Origin: Deltaproteobacteria bacterium UBA6930
GTDB lineage: Bacteria > Myxococcota_A > UBA9160 > UBA6930
Length of the DNA stretch: 23,040 nucleotides
Reading direction: 5' to 3'
Assembly (NCBI GenBank): GCA_002450755.1
Contig: DKAI01000118.1
Location: 1 to 23,040 of the forward strand
In this document: positions 7,875 through 15,228 of the stretch, one piece after another
Numbering within the stretch: the stretch's first letter is position 1
Layout: every line of letters starts with the position of its first letter
Position numbers and translations under genes: made by a program
Notes under the pieces: generated by a model
Seen by the model: the letters and a program-made list of their open reading frames with translations, nothing else
What the model was told of the DNA's origin: nothing
Databases searched by the model: none

Positions 7875-7981
7875 AACTTCTCGACCCAGCCCTCTGTACA
7901 GATTGATGCTATACAATTGTACGTAGAAAATCGCAGACTACCTTACTGGGTGAGCTCCATAAAGGAGAACGACAATTAAGA
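7875..7981 (+). promoter_or_regulatory. Leader of the Rieske operon with a 10-base palindrome
   Basis: The gap between the DOPA-dioxygenase-like gene and the Rieske alpha gene holds two perfect palindromes, CTGTACAG (7895-7902) and TACAATTGTA (7912-7921). A possible -35 TTGATG (7903-7908) and -10 GAAAAT (7926-7931) are 17 bases apart, which would put the second palindrome inside the spacer, a usual place for a repressor operator. AAAGGAG (7961-7967) is the ribosome binding site, with a longish 14-base spacing to the ATG. The promoter call is weak. The palindromes are plain in the sequence. Confidence 0.4.
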
Positions 7982-9238
7982 ATGTCCGACTTCACTTCAC
8001 TAGTTGACCTTAAAAACAAAACGGTTCATCCAAGAGTCTTCGTAGATCCCGAAATCTATAAAGCCGAGCAAGAGAAACTGTTCGGCCGTTGCTGGCTCTT
8101 CATTGGCCACGAATCACAGGTGCCCAACCAAGGTGACTATGTGACTACGTACATGGGCGAAGAGCCAGTAATTTTCGTTAAGGATCGCTCCGATCGGCTC
8201 AGAGTTTTTTTAAATTCCTGTCGACACCGAGGAGTTAAGGTTTGCAGAAAAGATCATGGAAACACGAAGATCTTCACCTGCCCCTATCACGGATGGAGCT
8301 ATAACACAGAAGGTGGTCTTCAGGGCGTCCCACAAATACGTGAGGCATACCACAACGACTTAGATAAAGATAAATGGGGGCTAATAGAGGTTCCCAGAGT
8401 CGAGAGTCACTACGGGCTGGTTTTCGCCTGCTTCGATGAGGAGTCCCAAAGCCTCACCGAATATCTAGGAAGCTTTGCATTTTATTTAGACCTAATACTT
8501 CGGCGCTCCAAGGGCGGTACGGTTTCAACTCCTGGGACTCATCGCTGGCGGATGCCCGGTAATTGGAAGCTCGCCTCCGAGCAATTTGCAGGAGACAACT
8601 ATCACGCAGACACCCTTCATAGGAGTCCTAACCTCATCGGACTAGGACCTGACGAATATCGCGGAGGCACGCCCTGGGACACAGATTTTGAAGCTAAGTG
8701 CTCGAATGGCCATGGATGGATTAATTTTCATTTACCAAGCGAAGACATCCCCCCGGTCCAAGCCGAATACATGAAGCAGCTTGAAAAGGAAGCCCAAGAA
8801 GTTTTGCCGCCTCGTCAGGCGGCTCTGATAAATGGGGTTCAGGTAGGAACGATCTTCCCAAATTTCTCCATACTTGGATTCCTGGGCTTTACAACGATTC
8901 GAGTCTGGCATCCGAGAGGACCTAAAGAAATGGAGGTATGGTCCTGGGGATTAATCGAACGCGATGCCCCACCTGAAATAGTAGAAATAACGCGCAAAAT
9001 GCAGTGCCTAACGTTCAGCCCAAGTGGCATTTTTGAGCAAGATGATGGGTGCGTCTGGGGAGAAATTACCGACACTCTCTCGGGCCAAAATCGAATCAAT
9101 TACCCTCTTAACTACCAGATGGGAGCTGGTCATGGAAAGGAACTTGCTGACAAACCAGGGTTACTCCACCCACCCTCCACAGAGATCGGTGTCTTCGGCT
9201 ATCACGAGCATTGGCGGGAAATGATGGGCAGAAAATGA
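7982..9238 (+). CDS. Rieske aromatic-ring-hydroxylating dioxygenase, alpha (catalytic) subunit
   Basis: A 418-residue large subunit. The Rieske [2Fe-2S] ligands are Cys80, His82, Cys100 and His103 (CRHRG and CPYHGW). The mononuclear iron site has His208 and His213 in DNYHADTLHR and Asp354 in FEQDDG, with bridging Asp205 that carries electrons between neighbouring subunits. The placement Asp205/His208/His213 is the same as in naphthalene dioxygenase. The beta subunit follows directly and overlaps it (ATGA), supporting an alpha-beta oligomer. The enzyme should add both atoms of O2 to an aromatic ring to give a cis-dihydrodiol, or act as a related oxygenase. Electrons must come from a reductase and ferredoxin, which are not encoded nearby. 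The substrate cannot be assigned. Confidence 0.95.
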   Translation: MSDFTSLVDLKNKTVHPRVFVDPEIYKAEQEKLFGRCWLFIGHESQVPNQGDYVTTYMGEEPVIFVKDRSDRLRVFLNSCRHRGVKVCRKDHGNTKIFTCPYHGWSYNTEGGLQGVPQIREAYHNDLDKDKWGLIEVPRVESHYGLVFACFDEESQSLTEYLGSFAFYLDLILRRSKGGTVSTPGTHRWRMPGNWKLASEQFAGDNYHADTLHRSPNLIGLGPDEYRGGTPWDTDFEAKCSNGHGWINFHLPSEDIPPVQAEYMKQLEKEAQEVLPPRQAALINGVQVGTIFPNFSILGFLGFTTIRVWHPRGPKEMEVWSWGLIERDAPPEIVEITRKMQCLTFSPSGIFEQDDGCVWGEITDTLSGQNRINYPLNYQMGAGHGKELADKPGLLHPPSTEIGVFGYHEHWREMMGRK

Positions 9239-9729
9239 ATTCTTTTGATCTAAGGCAGGAATTTGAAGAATTTTTCATCAAGGAAGCCTGGCTCCTCGAC
9301 AATGATAAATACGACGAATGGCTAGATCTATTCGATGATGACACAAGATATTGGGCGCCTGTCCGAGAAAACCTCGATCGCGGTAACGAAAACTTCGCGA
9401 AACCCCACCTCCTAAGTCATTTTGATGACAACAAAATGACACTTGGGTTTCGAGTCAAGAGGCTTGCAACAGGCTATGCACATGCAGAGGAACCTCCATC
9501 TAGAACGAGACATTTTGTTTCAAACGTACAAATTCTCGAAAAGGAGACCGATCGAGTCCGCGTCGAATCAAACTTCATAGTATTTCGAGGTAGGCCTGGA
9601 AAAGATGAAACTTTTTTCGTTGGTGTTCGGAGAGACTGGTGGAGAAAAGATCCGACAGGTTGGATAAACGAAGAGCGAATGGTCATTTTCGATCACGACG
9701 TAATCGAATCGATTACTATCTTTTTTTAA
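9235..9729 (+). CDS. Aromatic-ring-hydroxylating dioxygenase, beta (small) subunit
   Basis: A 164-residue NTF2/SnoaL-fold protein, the structural subunit of alpha-beta Rieske oxygenases. It shows the family N-terminal helix and signature AWLLDNDKYDEWLDLF then DDDTRYWAPVRENL, a central RTRHFVSNV strand, and the end strand pattern NEERMVIFDHD. It has no metal motif, as expected. An in-frame TTG at 9211 would lengthen it by 8 residues into the alpha gene. I take ATG 9235, because it overlaps the alpha stop as ATGA and gives the normal length. It is followed after 12 bases by an SDR gene with its own AAGAGG ribosome binding site. Confidence 0.93.
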   Translation: MNSFDLRQEFEEFFIKEAWLLDNDKYDEWLDLFDDDTRYWAPVRENLDRGNENFAKPHLLSHFDDNKMTLGFRVKRLATGYAHAEEPPSRTRHFVSNVQILEKETDRVRVESNFIVFRGRPGKDETFFVGVRRDWWRKDPTGWINEERMVIFDHDVIESITIFF

Positions 9730-9741
9730 TAAGAGGTTCAC

Positions 9742-10545
9742 ATGAATTCACAGCAACTTTTCGATCTTTCCGGTCGCGTAGCTATCGTTACAGGAGCGGC
9801 TAAAGGTATCGGAATGGGAATCGCCCAGAACTTAGCTAGTGCCGGATGCTCCGTTGCAATCGCGGATCTCGACAGCACCGAAGCTGAAAAGGTAGCGAAT
9901 GAGATCCTATCGAAGGGAGATCAGGCAATTGCCGTCTCAACTGATGTCTCGGATGAAACAAGTGTCGAAAATCTGTGCTCACAAACTATGTCAAGTTTTG
10001 GGCACATAGACATACTTGTGAACAACGCCGCAGTCTACCCCATGAGTCCTATTTCAGAAATGACAATGGACCTTTGGGATCATGTCCTTAACGTCAACCT
10101 ACGTGGTGCTTTCCTAATGATCCGACAGCTCGCACCGGAAATCGTAAAGGCTGGCAGTAAAGGAAGAATAATCAATATCTCCTCAATCAACACGGGAAAG
10201 AGTTATGTGGGAATGCCACATTACGATTCCAGCAAAGGCGGTTTGGAAGCGCTGACTCGCTCCTGCGCTCTCGAATATGCAGAACATGGAGTCACCGCCA
10301 ATGTTATTGCTCCTGGGGCGGTGAAAACTCCGGGCTCAATGACAGTACGCGGAAACCTTGCCAAAGAAAGGGGAGATCCTACTACTGCGGAAGTCGACGC
10401 CGAATTTGCAAGTCGCATTCCGCTTGGTGATTGGGCAACACCCGATATGATCGGACAAGCTACCACCCTTCTCGCCACTCCCGCCGCGAGTTATATCACC
10501 GGTCAAACAATCTATGTTGACGGAGGTTTAAAACTCACGATATGA
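9742..10545 (+). CDS. SDR oxidoreductase, candidate cis-dihydrodiol dehydrogenase
   Basis: A 267-residue classical SDR. TGAAKGIG (17-24) binds the nucleotide, Asp42 in VAIADLD predicts NAD(H), NNAA is at 94-97, and the catalytic set is Ser148, Tyr161 and Lys165 (YDSSK). The ending TGQTIYVDGG is typical. It sits 12 bases after the Rieske beta gene, where aromatic pathways often carry the dehydrogenase that turns cis-dihydrodiols into catechols. That role is inferred from position, as the sequence itself is a generic SDR. Its stop overlaps the start of the next gene (ATGA), so it is translationally coupled with the DHDPS-family gene. The start is supported by AAGAGG about 7 bases ahead. Confidence 0.92.
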   Translation: MNSQQLFDLSGRVAIVTGAAKGIGMGIAQNLASAGCSVAIADLDSTEAEKVANEILSKGDQAIAVSTDVSDETSVENLCSQTMSSFGHIDILVNNAAVYPMSPISEMTMDLWDHVLNVNLRGAFLMIRQLAPEIVKAGSKGRIINISSINTGKSYVGMPHYDSSKGGLEALTRSCALEYAEHGVTANVIAPGAVKTPGSMTVRGNLAKERGDPTTAEVDAEFASRIPLGDWATPDMIGQATTLLATPAASYITGQTIYVDGGLKLTI

Positions 10546-11570
10546 CCCATATACTTCCTTACAGTCGAGGCGAAGCGAGGGCATGGGCAAAGGAAAACAT
10601 GTCCGGCGTCGCAAATGTTGTCATTCCTACCTTCACCACTGACCTGGAGACTTTGAATGAGGAGGCAATTCGTCACGACATTCGCAAAGAGATCGAGTGT
10701 GGTTTCTGGGGAACGTTGCTCGTGTCTGAAACAGCAACGACAAACGACGAGTATATTGATTTTTTTCGCTACGCGCATGACGAGGCAAAAGACAGTTTAC
10801 GTTTAATTCATCATGCGAGCCATAACTCGCTCGAGGAAAACATATCAGTTGCGCAACGCAGCCAAGAAGCCGGCGCTTCTTTGGTCTTGCTTGGTTATCC
10901 TCCTACTTTTTATCCTCATAACGAAGAAGATATATACGAGTACACTCGAACGTTTTGTGATTCGATAGACGTGGCAGTAATGATTTTCCCTGTTCCTTTA
11001 TGGGGTTTTGAACGGGTTCATCCTTCAGCTGGCTTCTCTCCAAACTTAATCGAAAAGCTTCTCGATGACGTGCCAAACATTGTGGCTATTAAAGCTGAGG
11101 GAGGAATGCCGAGCGTTGGGGGGTTCGTCGATGTTTTTCGTCGTTTTAGCGATCGTGTCATCGTGACTGAACCTATAGAGAGCAACGGTATTCCGATGGC
11201 TACCCTTTTAGATATGCCTTTCATGGGAACCAGTAATTACGAATATTACGGCGACAGAATTCCGGCAATTTTTGAACTTGCTCGCTCCGGAAAACACAAT
11301 GAGGCAATGGATAACTACTGGAAGCTAAGCAGTGCTCGGAAGGCGAATTCTCAAGCTATGGGACACCTAGCCGGTGCAAATTTTCTTCATCGGATGTTGT
11401 GGAAATATCAAGGCTGGCTGAACGGGTGGAATGGCGGCCCTCTCCGAGCACCCACTATGCGACTTCTTGATGGCCAAATGAATTCACTAAGAGCAGGCTT
11501 AGTCTCTGCCGGTCTTCCAGTCAGCGAAGGAGACAATGCAGAATTCTTTACAGGTCGAAATCCGAAGTGA
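10542..11570 (+). CDS. DHDPS/NAL-family class I aldolase (lyase or hydratase-aldolase), atypical active site
   Basis: A 342-residue TIM-barrel protein of the dihydrodipicolinate synthase/N-acetylneuraminate lyase superfamily. The Schiff-base lysine is kept as Lys184 in NIVAIKAEGG. Two other family hallmarks are altered: the GTTGE loop is replaced by LLVSETATT (about 59-67), and the YNxP motif reads FPVP (149-152), so the usual catalytic tyrosine is phenylalanine. It also has about 50 extra residues over DapA, mostly a long C-terminal helical region. The superfamily includes hydratase-aldolases of polycyclic aromatic degradation such as NahE, so a pathway lyase fits its place after the Rieske and SDR genes. 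Lysine biosynthesis is unlikely. It overlaps the genes before and after it by 4 bases. Confidence 0.85.
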   Translation: MTHILPYSRGEARAWAKENMSGVANVVIPTFTTDLETLNEEAIRHDIRKEIECGFWGTLLVSETATTNDEYIDFFRYAHDEAKDSLRLIHHASHNSLEENISVAQRSQEAGASLVLLGYPPTFYPHNEEDIYEYTRTFCDSIDVAVMIFPVPLWGFERVHPSAGFSPNLIEKLLDDVPNIVAIKAEGGMPSVGGFVDVFRRFSDRVIVTEPIESNGIPMATLLDMPFMGTSNYEYYGDRIPAIFELARSGKHNEAMDNYWKLSSARKANSQAMGHLAGANFLHRMLWKYQGWLNGWNGGPLRAPTMRLLDGQMNSLRAGLVSAGLPVSEGDNAEFFTGRNPK

Positions 11571-12547
11571 CTCTCGTCCTTTCACCTGAAGACGTATTCG
11601 CTTCAACCGATATCCCGAAAATGATCGACGCGATCGAGAATGGCATTCGTGAACAGGCTACCGATTCAGTTGAAATGCCACCCCGCCTCAACATACCCAC
11701 TACTTCGGGTTTCTTTCGAATTATGCCTGCCGTAATGAAGACGAGCGGCGTGATGGGGCTTAAAATTTTTAATGGATCCGTAGAACACGGCGTTCGCTAT
11801 GTAATTGCTATCTACGACGAAGCCAAAGGTGACCTACTTACTCTTTTAGATGCAGCATATTTAACAGGAGCACGTACCGGAGCCACGACGGGTATTGCAA
11901 CCAAGTATTTAGCACGAGAGAATTCTCAAAGTGTCGGAGTAATTGGCTCGGGACTAGAAGGGCGAACAAACCTGGCGGCAGTCTGTGCTGTTAGAGACAT
12001 ATCCCGCGCAAAGGTGTTCTCCCCAAACCCAAACAACCGGGAGCGCTTTGCCAATGAAATGTCAGCATCTCTTAATTTCGAGATTCGATCGGTATCAACG
12101 CCCGAGGAAGCAGTTAGCGGTACCGATATCGTGGTTGTCGCCACCAATACAACCGGTCAGGGAGACTTAATCGCCTACAAGGGCGAGTGGATGGAAAGCG
12201 GCCAACACATTAACTCCATTGGCGCTACTGGAGGAAAACTTCGTGAGATTAATCCCGAATGTTTTTCGCGTGCTAATCAAATTGGAGTGGACTCAGAATT
12301 TCAAGTAAAAGCCGAATCAGGAGACGCTATCGCCGCAGTTGAGACCGGTGCCTGGGATTCGAAAAAAATCGAAGAGCTTACTTCGCTGGTTACCAAACCC
12401 TTCAACAGAGAAAACGATCACATCACTCTCTTCAAGTCTGTAGGAACGGCCGTTCAGGACGTCATGTCGGGATACGCTGTTTACCAAGAAGCTAAGCGTC
12501 GGGGGCTCGGTAAAGAAATAAACTTTTTAGAACATAAACTTTTTTAG
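11567..12547 (+). CDS. Ornithine cyclodeaminase / mu-crystallin family NAD(P)-dependent enzyme
   Basis: A 326-residue protein of the OCD/mu-crystallin family, whose members are ornithine cyclodeaminases, ketimine or pyrroline-2-carboxylate reductases and amino-acid dehydrogenases. Lys66 in MGLKIFNG is the conserved active-site lysine. DAAYLTGARTGATTG (95-109) is the family signature, and VIGSGLEG (125-132) is the Rossmann nucleotide-binding loop. The late segment INSIGATGGKLREINPE with IGVDSE matches the conserved acid region. The start is GTG, overlapping the DHDPS-family stop as GTGA, so it is the last member of the coupled string. In this setting reduction of a ketimine or imine derived from the aldolase product is one possibility. 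The actual substrate is unknown. Confidence 0.9.
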   Translation: MTLVLSPEDVFASTDIPKMIDAIENGIREQATDSVEMPPRLNIPTTSGFFRIMPAVMKTSGVMGLKIFNGSVEHGVRYVIAIYDEAKGDLLTLLDAAYLTGARTGATTGIATKYLARENSQSVGVIGSGLEGRTNLAAVCAVRDISRAKVFSPNPNNRERFANEMSASLNFEIRSVSTPEEAVSGTDIVVVATNTTGQGDLIAYKGEWMESGQHINSIGATGGKLREINPECFSRANQIGVDSEFQVKAESGDAIAAVETGAWDSKKIEELTSLVTKPFNRENDHITLFKSVGTAVQDVMSGYAVYQEAKRRGLGKEINFLEHKLF

Positions 12548-12565
12548 TTAACGACACCCATGCCC

Positions 12566-13717
12566 TTAAGACACCACACCCTTTGATTTCAATGTCCCAA
12601 CAGCATCGGGAGAGAAGCCCCAATCTTTAAGAACTGCCTCCGTATCCGCACCATGAGCAGAAGCTGGCTTTTGAATTTGAGAAGGTGTCCGACTAAATCG
12701 AGGAGCTGGTGCGGGGTGAGTTGCACCTGCAACCTCCACAAAGCTATCTCGCGCAACATTGTGTGGATGTTTGGGCGCCTCTGTCAGCGTTAGGACTGGA
12801 GCAAAACATACGTCTGTCCCTTCTAGAATTTCACACCATTCGTCTCGTGTTTTGGTCTTAAAGATCTCCGTCATCCGAACTTTTTGTTCGGGCCATCTGG
12901 TTCTGTCCATGTGCCCTTCATGCTCGGGATCTTCAAAACCGGTAAGCTCTAGTAGTTCTGCGTAAAATTTAGACTCGATAGAGCCGATTGAAACATACTT
13001 CCCATCAGAAGTCTCATAAGTATTGTAAAAATGAGCCCCTCCATCAAGAATGTTGTTCTCTCGATCATCAGTCCAAATACCTGCCGAGTGCATTCCGTAA
13101 ACTGCAGTTGCGAGTGAACCAACTCCGTCTACCATCGCTGCGTCTACGACTTGACCACGGCCTGATTTCTGCGCTTCAAGTAATGCAGACACAACACCCA
13201 AAGCAAGGAAGACACCACCGCCTCCAAAATCGCCGATTAGATTCATAGGAGGTGGCGGTGGTGAGTCGCTGCGCCCAATAGCGTGAGCTGCTCCTATCAA
13301 CGAAATATAATTTAAGTCATGACCGGCTACTTTTGCCAAAGGCCCGTCCTGGCCCCAACCCGTCACACGTCCATAAACCAAGCGAGGATTACGTGCGGCA
13401 CAATCATCTGGTCCTAGGCCCATTCTCTCAGTTACACCTGCCCGAAATCCTTCTATTAAGGCATCAGACTGCTCCACCATGCTTAAAATAAGGTCAACTC
13501 CCTCTTTTTGCTTAAGATCAACTGCGATTGAGCGTCTACTTCGGTCAAGGAAGGCGTTTTTGGGGTCCATAGCTATACCCAAACCAGCATCTACTACACG
13601 GTCCACACGAATCACTTCCGCACCCATATCAGCTAGAAGCATCGCGCACATTGGGTTTGGGCCAATTCCAGCAAGCTCAATAACCTTGTACCCAACTAAA
13701 GGTCCACTAGCCGTCAT
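12566..13717 (-). CDS. CoA-transferase III family, alpha-methylacyl-CoA racemase-like
   Basis: A 383-residue CaiB/BaiF-family protein whose sequence follows alpha-methylacyl-CoA racemase closely: NPMCAMLLADMGAEVIRVDR near the start, AGHDLNYISLIGA, and ILDGGAHFYNTYETSDGKY later. The racemase acid/base residues are kept as His133, Asp163 and Glu248, with the spacings 30 and 85 expected for AMACR/MCR. This favours epimerisation of 2-methyl-branched acyl-CoA over CoA transfer, though Asp163 is also the nucleophile position of transferases. A run of five prolines (153-157) precedes the catalytic Asp. The start overlaps the stop of the preceding family member and has a strong AAGGAGGG site 6 bases ahead. 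Its 3' end faces the OCD-family gene, 18 bases away. Confidence 0.9.
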   Translation of the reverse strand: MTASGPLVGYKVIELAGIGPNPMCAMLLADMGAEVIRVDRVVDAGLGIAMDPKNAFLDRSRRSIAVDLKQKEGVDLILSMVEQSDALIEGFRAGVTERMGLGPDDCAARNPRLVYGRVTGWGQDGPLAKVAGHDLNYISLIGAAHAIGRSDSPPPPPMNLIGDFGGGGVFLALGVVSALLEAQKSGRGQVVDAAMVDGVGSLATAVYGMHSAGIWTDDRENNILDGGAHFYNTYETSDGKYVSIGSIESKFYAELLELTGFEDPEHEGHMDRTRWPEQKVRMTEIFKTKTRDEWCEILEGTDVCFAPVLTLTEAPKHPHNVARDSFVEVAGATHPAPAPRFSRTPSQIQKPASAHGADTEAVLKDWGFSPDAVGTLKSKGVVS

Positions 13718-14922
13718 ACTATTCCCTCCTTACGTAAATTCTTTATTTCATCCCTACCATAACCGAGAGAGGTAAGAATTTCCTCTGTATGTTCTCCCGC
13801 GTAGGGAGGAAAAGCATGCACCACACCTGGAGTCTTCGATAGCTTAATCGGGATCCCTGGTTGTCGAATTGTACCTGCAACTGGATGTTCAGTTTCAAGA
13901 ATCATTTCCCTGTGAACAACCTGAGGGTCCCTGAAGACCTCATCAACATCATTAATTTTCCCGACACATACATCGGCCTTCGTTAACAGTTCAAACCATT
14001 CATCTCGGGTCTTAGTAATCATAATTTTTGCCACTTCTTCTCGGGCAGCGCTTTGAACTGCCCCTCCTGGATCATGAAAGTGATTCCGTTTAAAAGCGGC
14101 AGATTTGAGATCTGAACGTCCGACCGCATCGCAAAAATTGTGCCACAACCAGGGCTCTGTACAACCAATACTCAACCACTTTTTATCTTTAGTTTGATAG
14201 CTCGTGTAGTAAGCATAATCACCCGAAAACATTCCATCACCGGAGGCGAGGTGATCATTTTCAAAATAATCCCACATATTAGGAGCAGCCGATAGCAGGG
14301 CAATACTTGAGTCCAGGTAGGAAACGTCGACGTGCTGGCCCTCACCACTCCTCTCGCGACTTAAAAGTGCAAGGAGCACACCTACCACACCATGCATTGT
14401 GGCTCCTGCGTAGTCGCCGATGATATTCAGCGGAATTGTAGGCGCTTCCCCTTTCTTTCCAAGGAGACCAAGAATACCTGCAAGACTAATGTAATTGATA
14501 TCGTGGGCAGGAAAGTCTCGATAAGGTCCGTCTTGCCCGAAGCCTGACAGAGAACAATAGACAAGCTTCGGATTCCTCCTGGAGAGCGTATCGTAGTCTG
14601 CCCCAAGTCTTTCCATAACACCTGGACGAAAACCTTCTACCAGAACATCTGCCGTATCACTCAATCGTTTAAGTGCCTCTTGTGCCCCCACTTCTTTTAG
14701 ATTCAAGGTCACACTTTTTTTGTTCCGATCGACAAAATGGCTCGCAACAGTACGTGCAACTTTAGGATCCATCGAACCTAGTCCATCTTCCGATTGGTGA
14801 TCACCTGGCATATCAACGCGAATTACGTCCGCACCCATATCGGCCAACATCATTGTGCAATAAGTCCCTGGGACCACCCGATTTACTTCAATAACCCGAA
14901 TACCTTCAAGAGGTCCAGCCAT
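13714..14922 (-). CDS. CoA-transferase III family, second racemase/CoA-transferase-like paralog
   Basis: A 402-residue CaiB/BaiF-family protein, a divergent paralog of the next gene. The fold signatures are seen in TMMLADMGADVIRVD, VEGFRPGVMERLG (95-107), LSGFGQDGP (125-133), and AHDINYISLAG (139-149). His140, Asp170 and Glu256 stand where the racemase triad is expected (spacings 30 and 86), so it may be a racemase or a CoA transferase, possibly paired with the next gene. GGGAGG at 14928-14933 lies 5 bases ahead of the ATG. It is the first gene of a two-gene minus-strand unit, divergent from the CDGSH-LLM genes. The acyl-CoA substrate is unknown. Confidence 0.9.
   Translation of the reverse strand: MAGPLEGIRVIEVNRVVPGTYCTMMLADMGADVIRVDMPGDHQSEDGLGSMDPKVARTVASHFVDRNKKSVTLNLKEVGAQEALKRLSDTADVLVEGFRPGVMERLGADYDTLSRRNPKLVYCSLSGFGQDGPYRDFPAHDINYISLAGILGLLGKKGEAPTIPLNIIGDYAGATMHGVVGVLLALLSRERSGEGQHVDVSYLDSSIALLSAAPNMWDYFENDHLASGDGMFSGDYAYYTSYQTKDKKWLSIGCTEPWLWHNFCDAVGRSDLKSAAFKRNHFHDPGGAVQSAAREEVAKIMITKTRDEWFELLTKADVCVGKINDVDEVFRDPQVVHREMILETEHPVAGTIRQPGIPIKLSKTPGVVHAFPPYAGEHTEEILTSLGYGRDEIKNLRKEGIV
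13718..13731 (-). promoter_or_regulatory. Strong ribosome binding site inside the end of the upstream paralog gene
   Basis: AAGGAGGG (13724-13731, minus strand) lies inside the last codons of the upstream CoA-transferase gene, 6 bases ahead of the ATG of the racemase-like gene. It fixes the start and suggests that the second gene can be translated efficiently on its own. Confidence 0.7.
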
Positions 14923-15018
14923 AACATCCTCCCGGCAATAGAATACCTCGTTTAAGTGTAATTGTAGTTTTGAGCAAACCCAAAGTCATGTTACATACTA
15001 GATGAGGAGATTCTAAAA
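14923..15018. promoter_or_regulatory. Divergent promoter region, CoA-transferase pair / CDGSH-LLM genes
   Basis: 96 bases between divergent genes. Toward the plus strand, TTGAGC (14970-14975) and CATACT (14994-14999) are 18 bases apart and could be -35/-10 elements. AGGAG (about 15005-15009) precedes ATG 15019. Toward the minus strand only the ribosome binding site GGGAGG is clear. Confidence 0.35.
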
Positions 15019-15228
15019 ATGCCAGAAACTACTGTCCAAGCCTTTAAAAATGGACCATTCATTATCAAAGGCCCGATCAAGGTACTTGATGTAGATGGGA
15101 ACGAATACGACGTGTCTGACCAGAAAGCGATAGCACTCTGCCGCTGCGGCCAATCAGAAAACAGACCCTTCTGTGATGGCAAGCATAATCGGATCGGTTT
15201 TAATTCCGAGGAAACAGTCGAATCATAA
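15019..15228 (+). CDS. CDGSH-type iron-sulfur protein
   Basis: A 69-residue protein with the CDGSH zinc-finger-like [2Fe-2S] motif: Cys41, Cys43, Cys52 and His56 in CRCGQSENRPFCDGKH. This 3Cys-1His cluster can carry one electron or transfer the cluster. The protein has no membrane anchor, unlike mitochondrial mitoNEET. The first 36 residues carry a short beta-rich segment (GPFIIKGPIKVLDVDG) common in bacterial members. It overlaps the LLM oxidoreductase by one base (TAATG), so the two are coupled and may act in the same reaction. A role in electron delivery to the nearby Rieske oxygenase is possible but not shown. Confidence 0.92.
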   Translation: MPETTVQAFKNGPFIIKGPIKVLDVDGNEYDVSDQKAIALCRCGQSENRPFCDGKHNRIGFNSEETVES

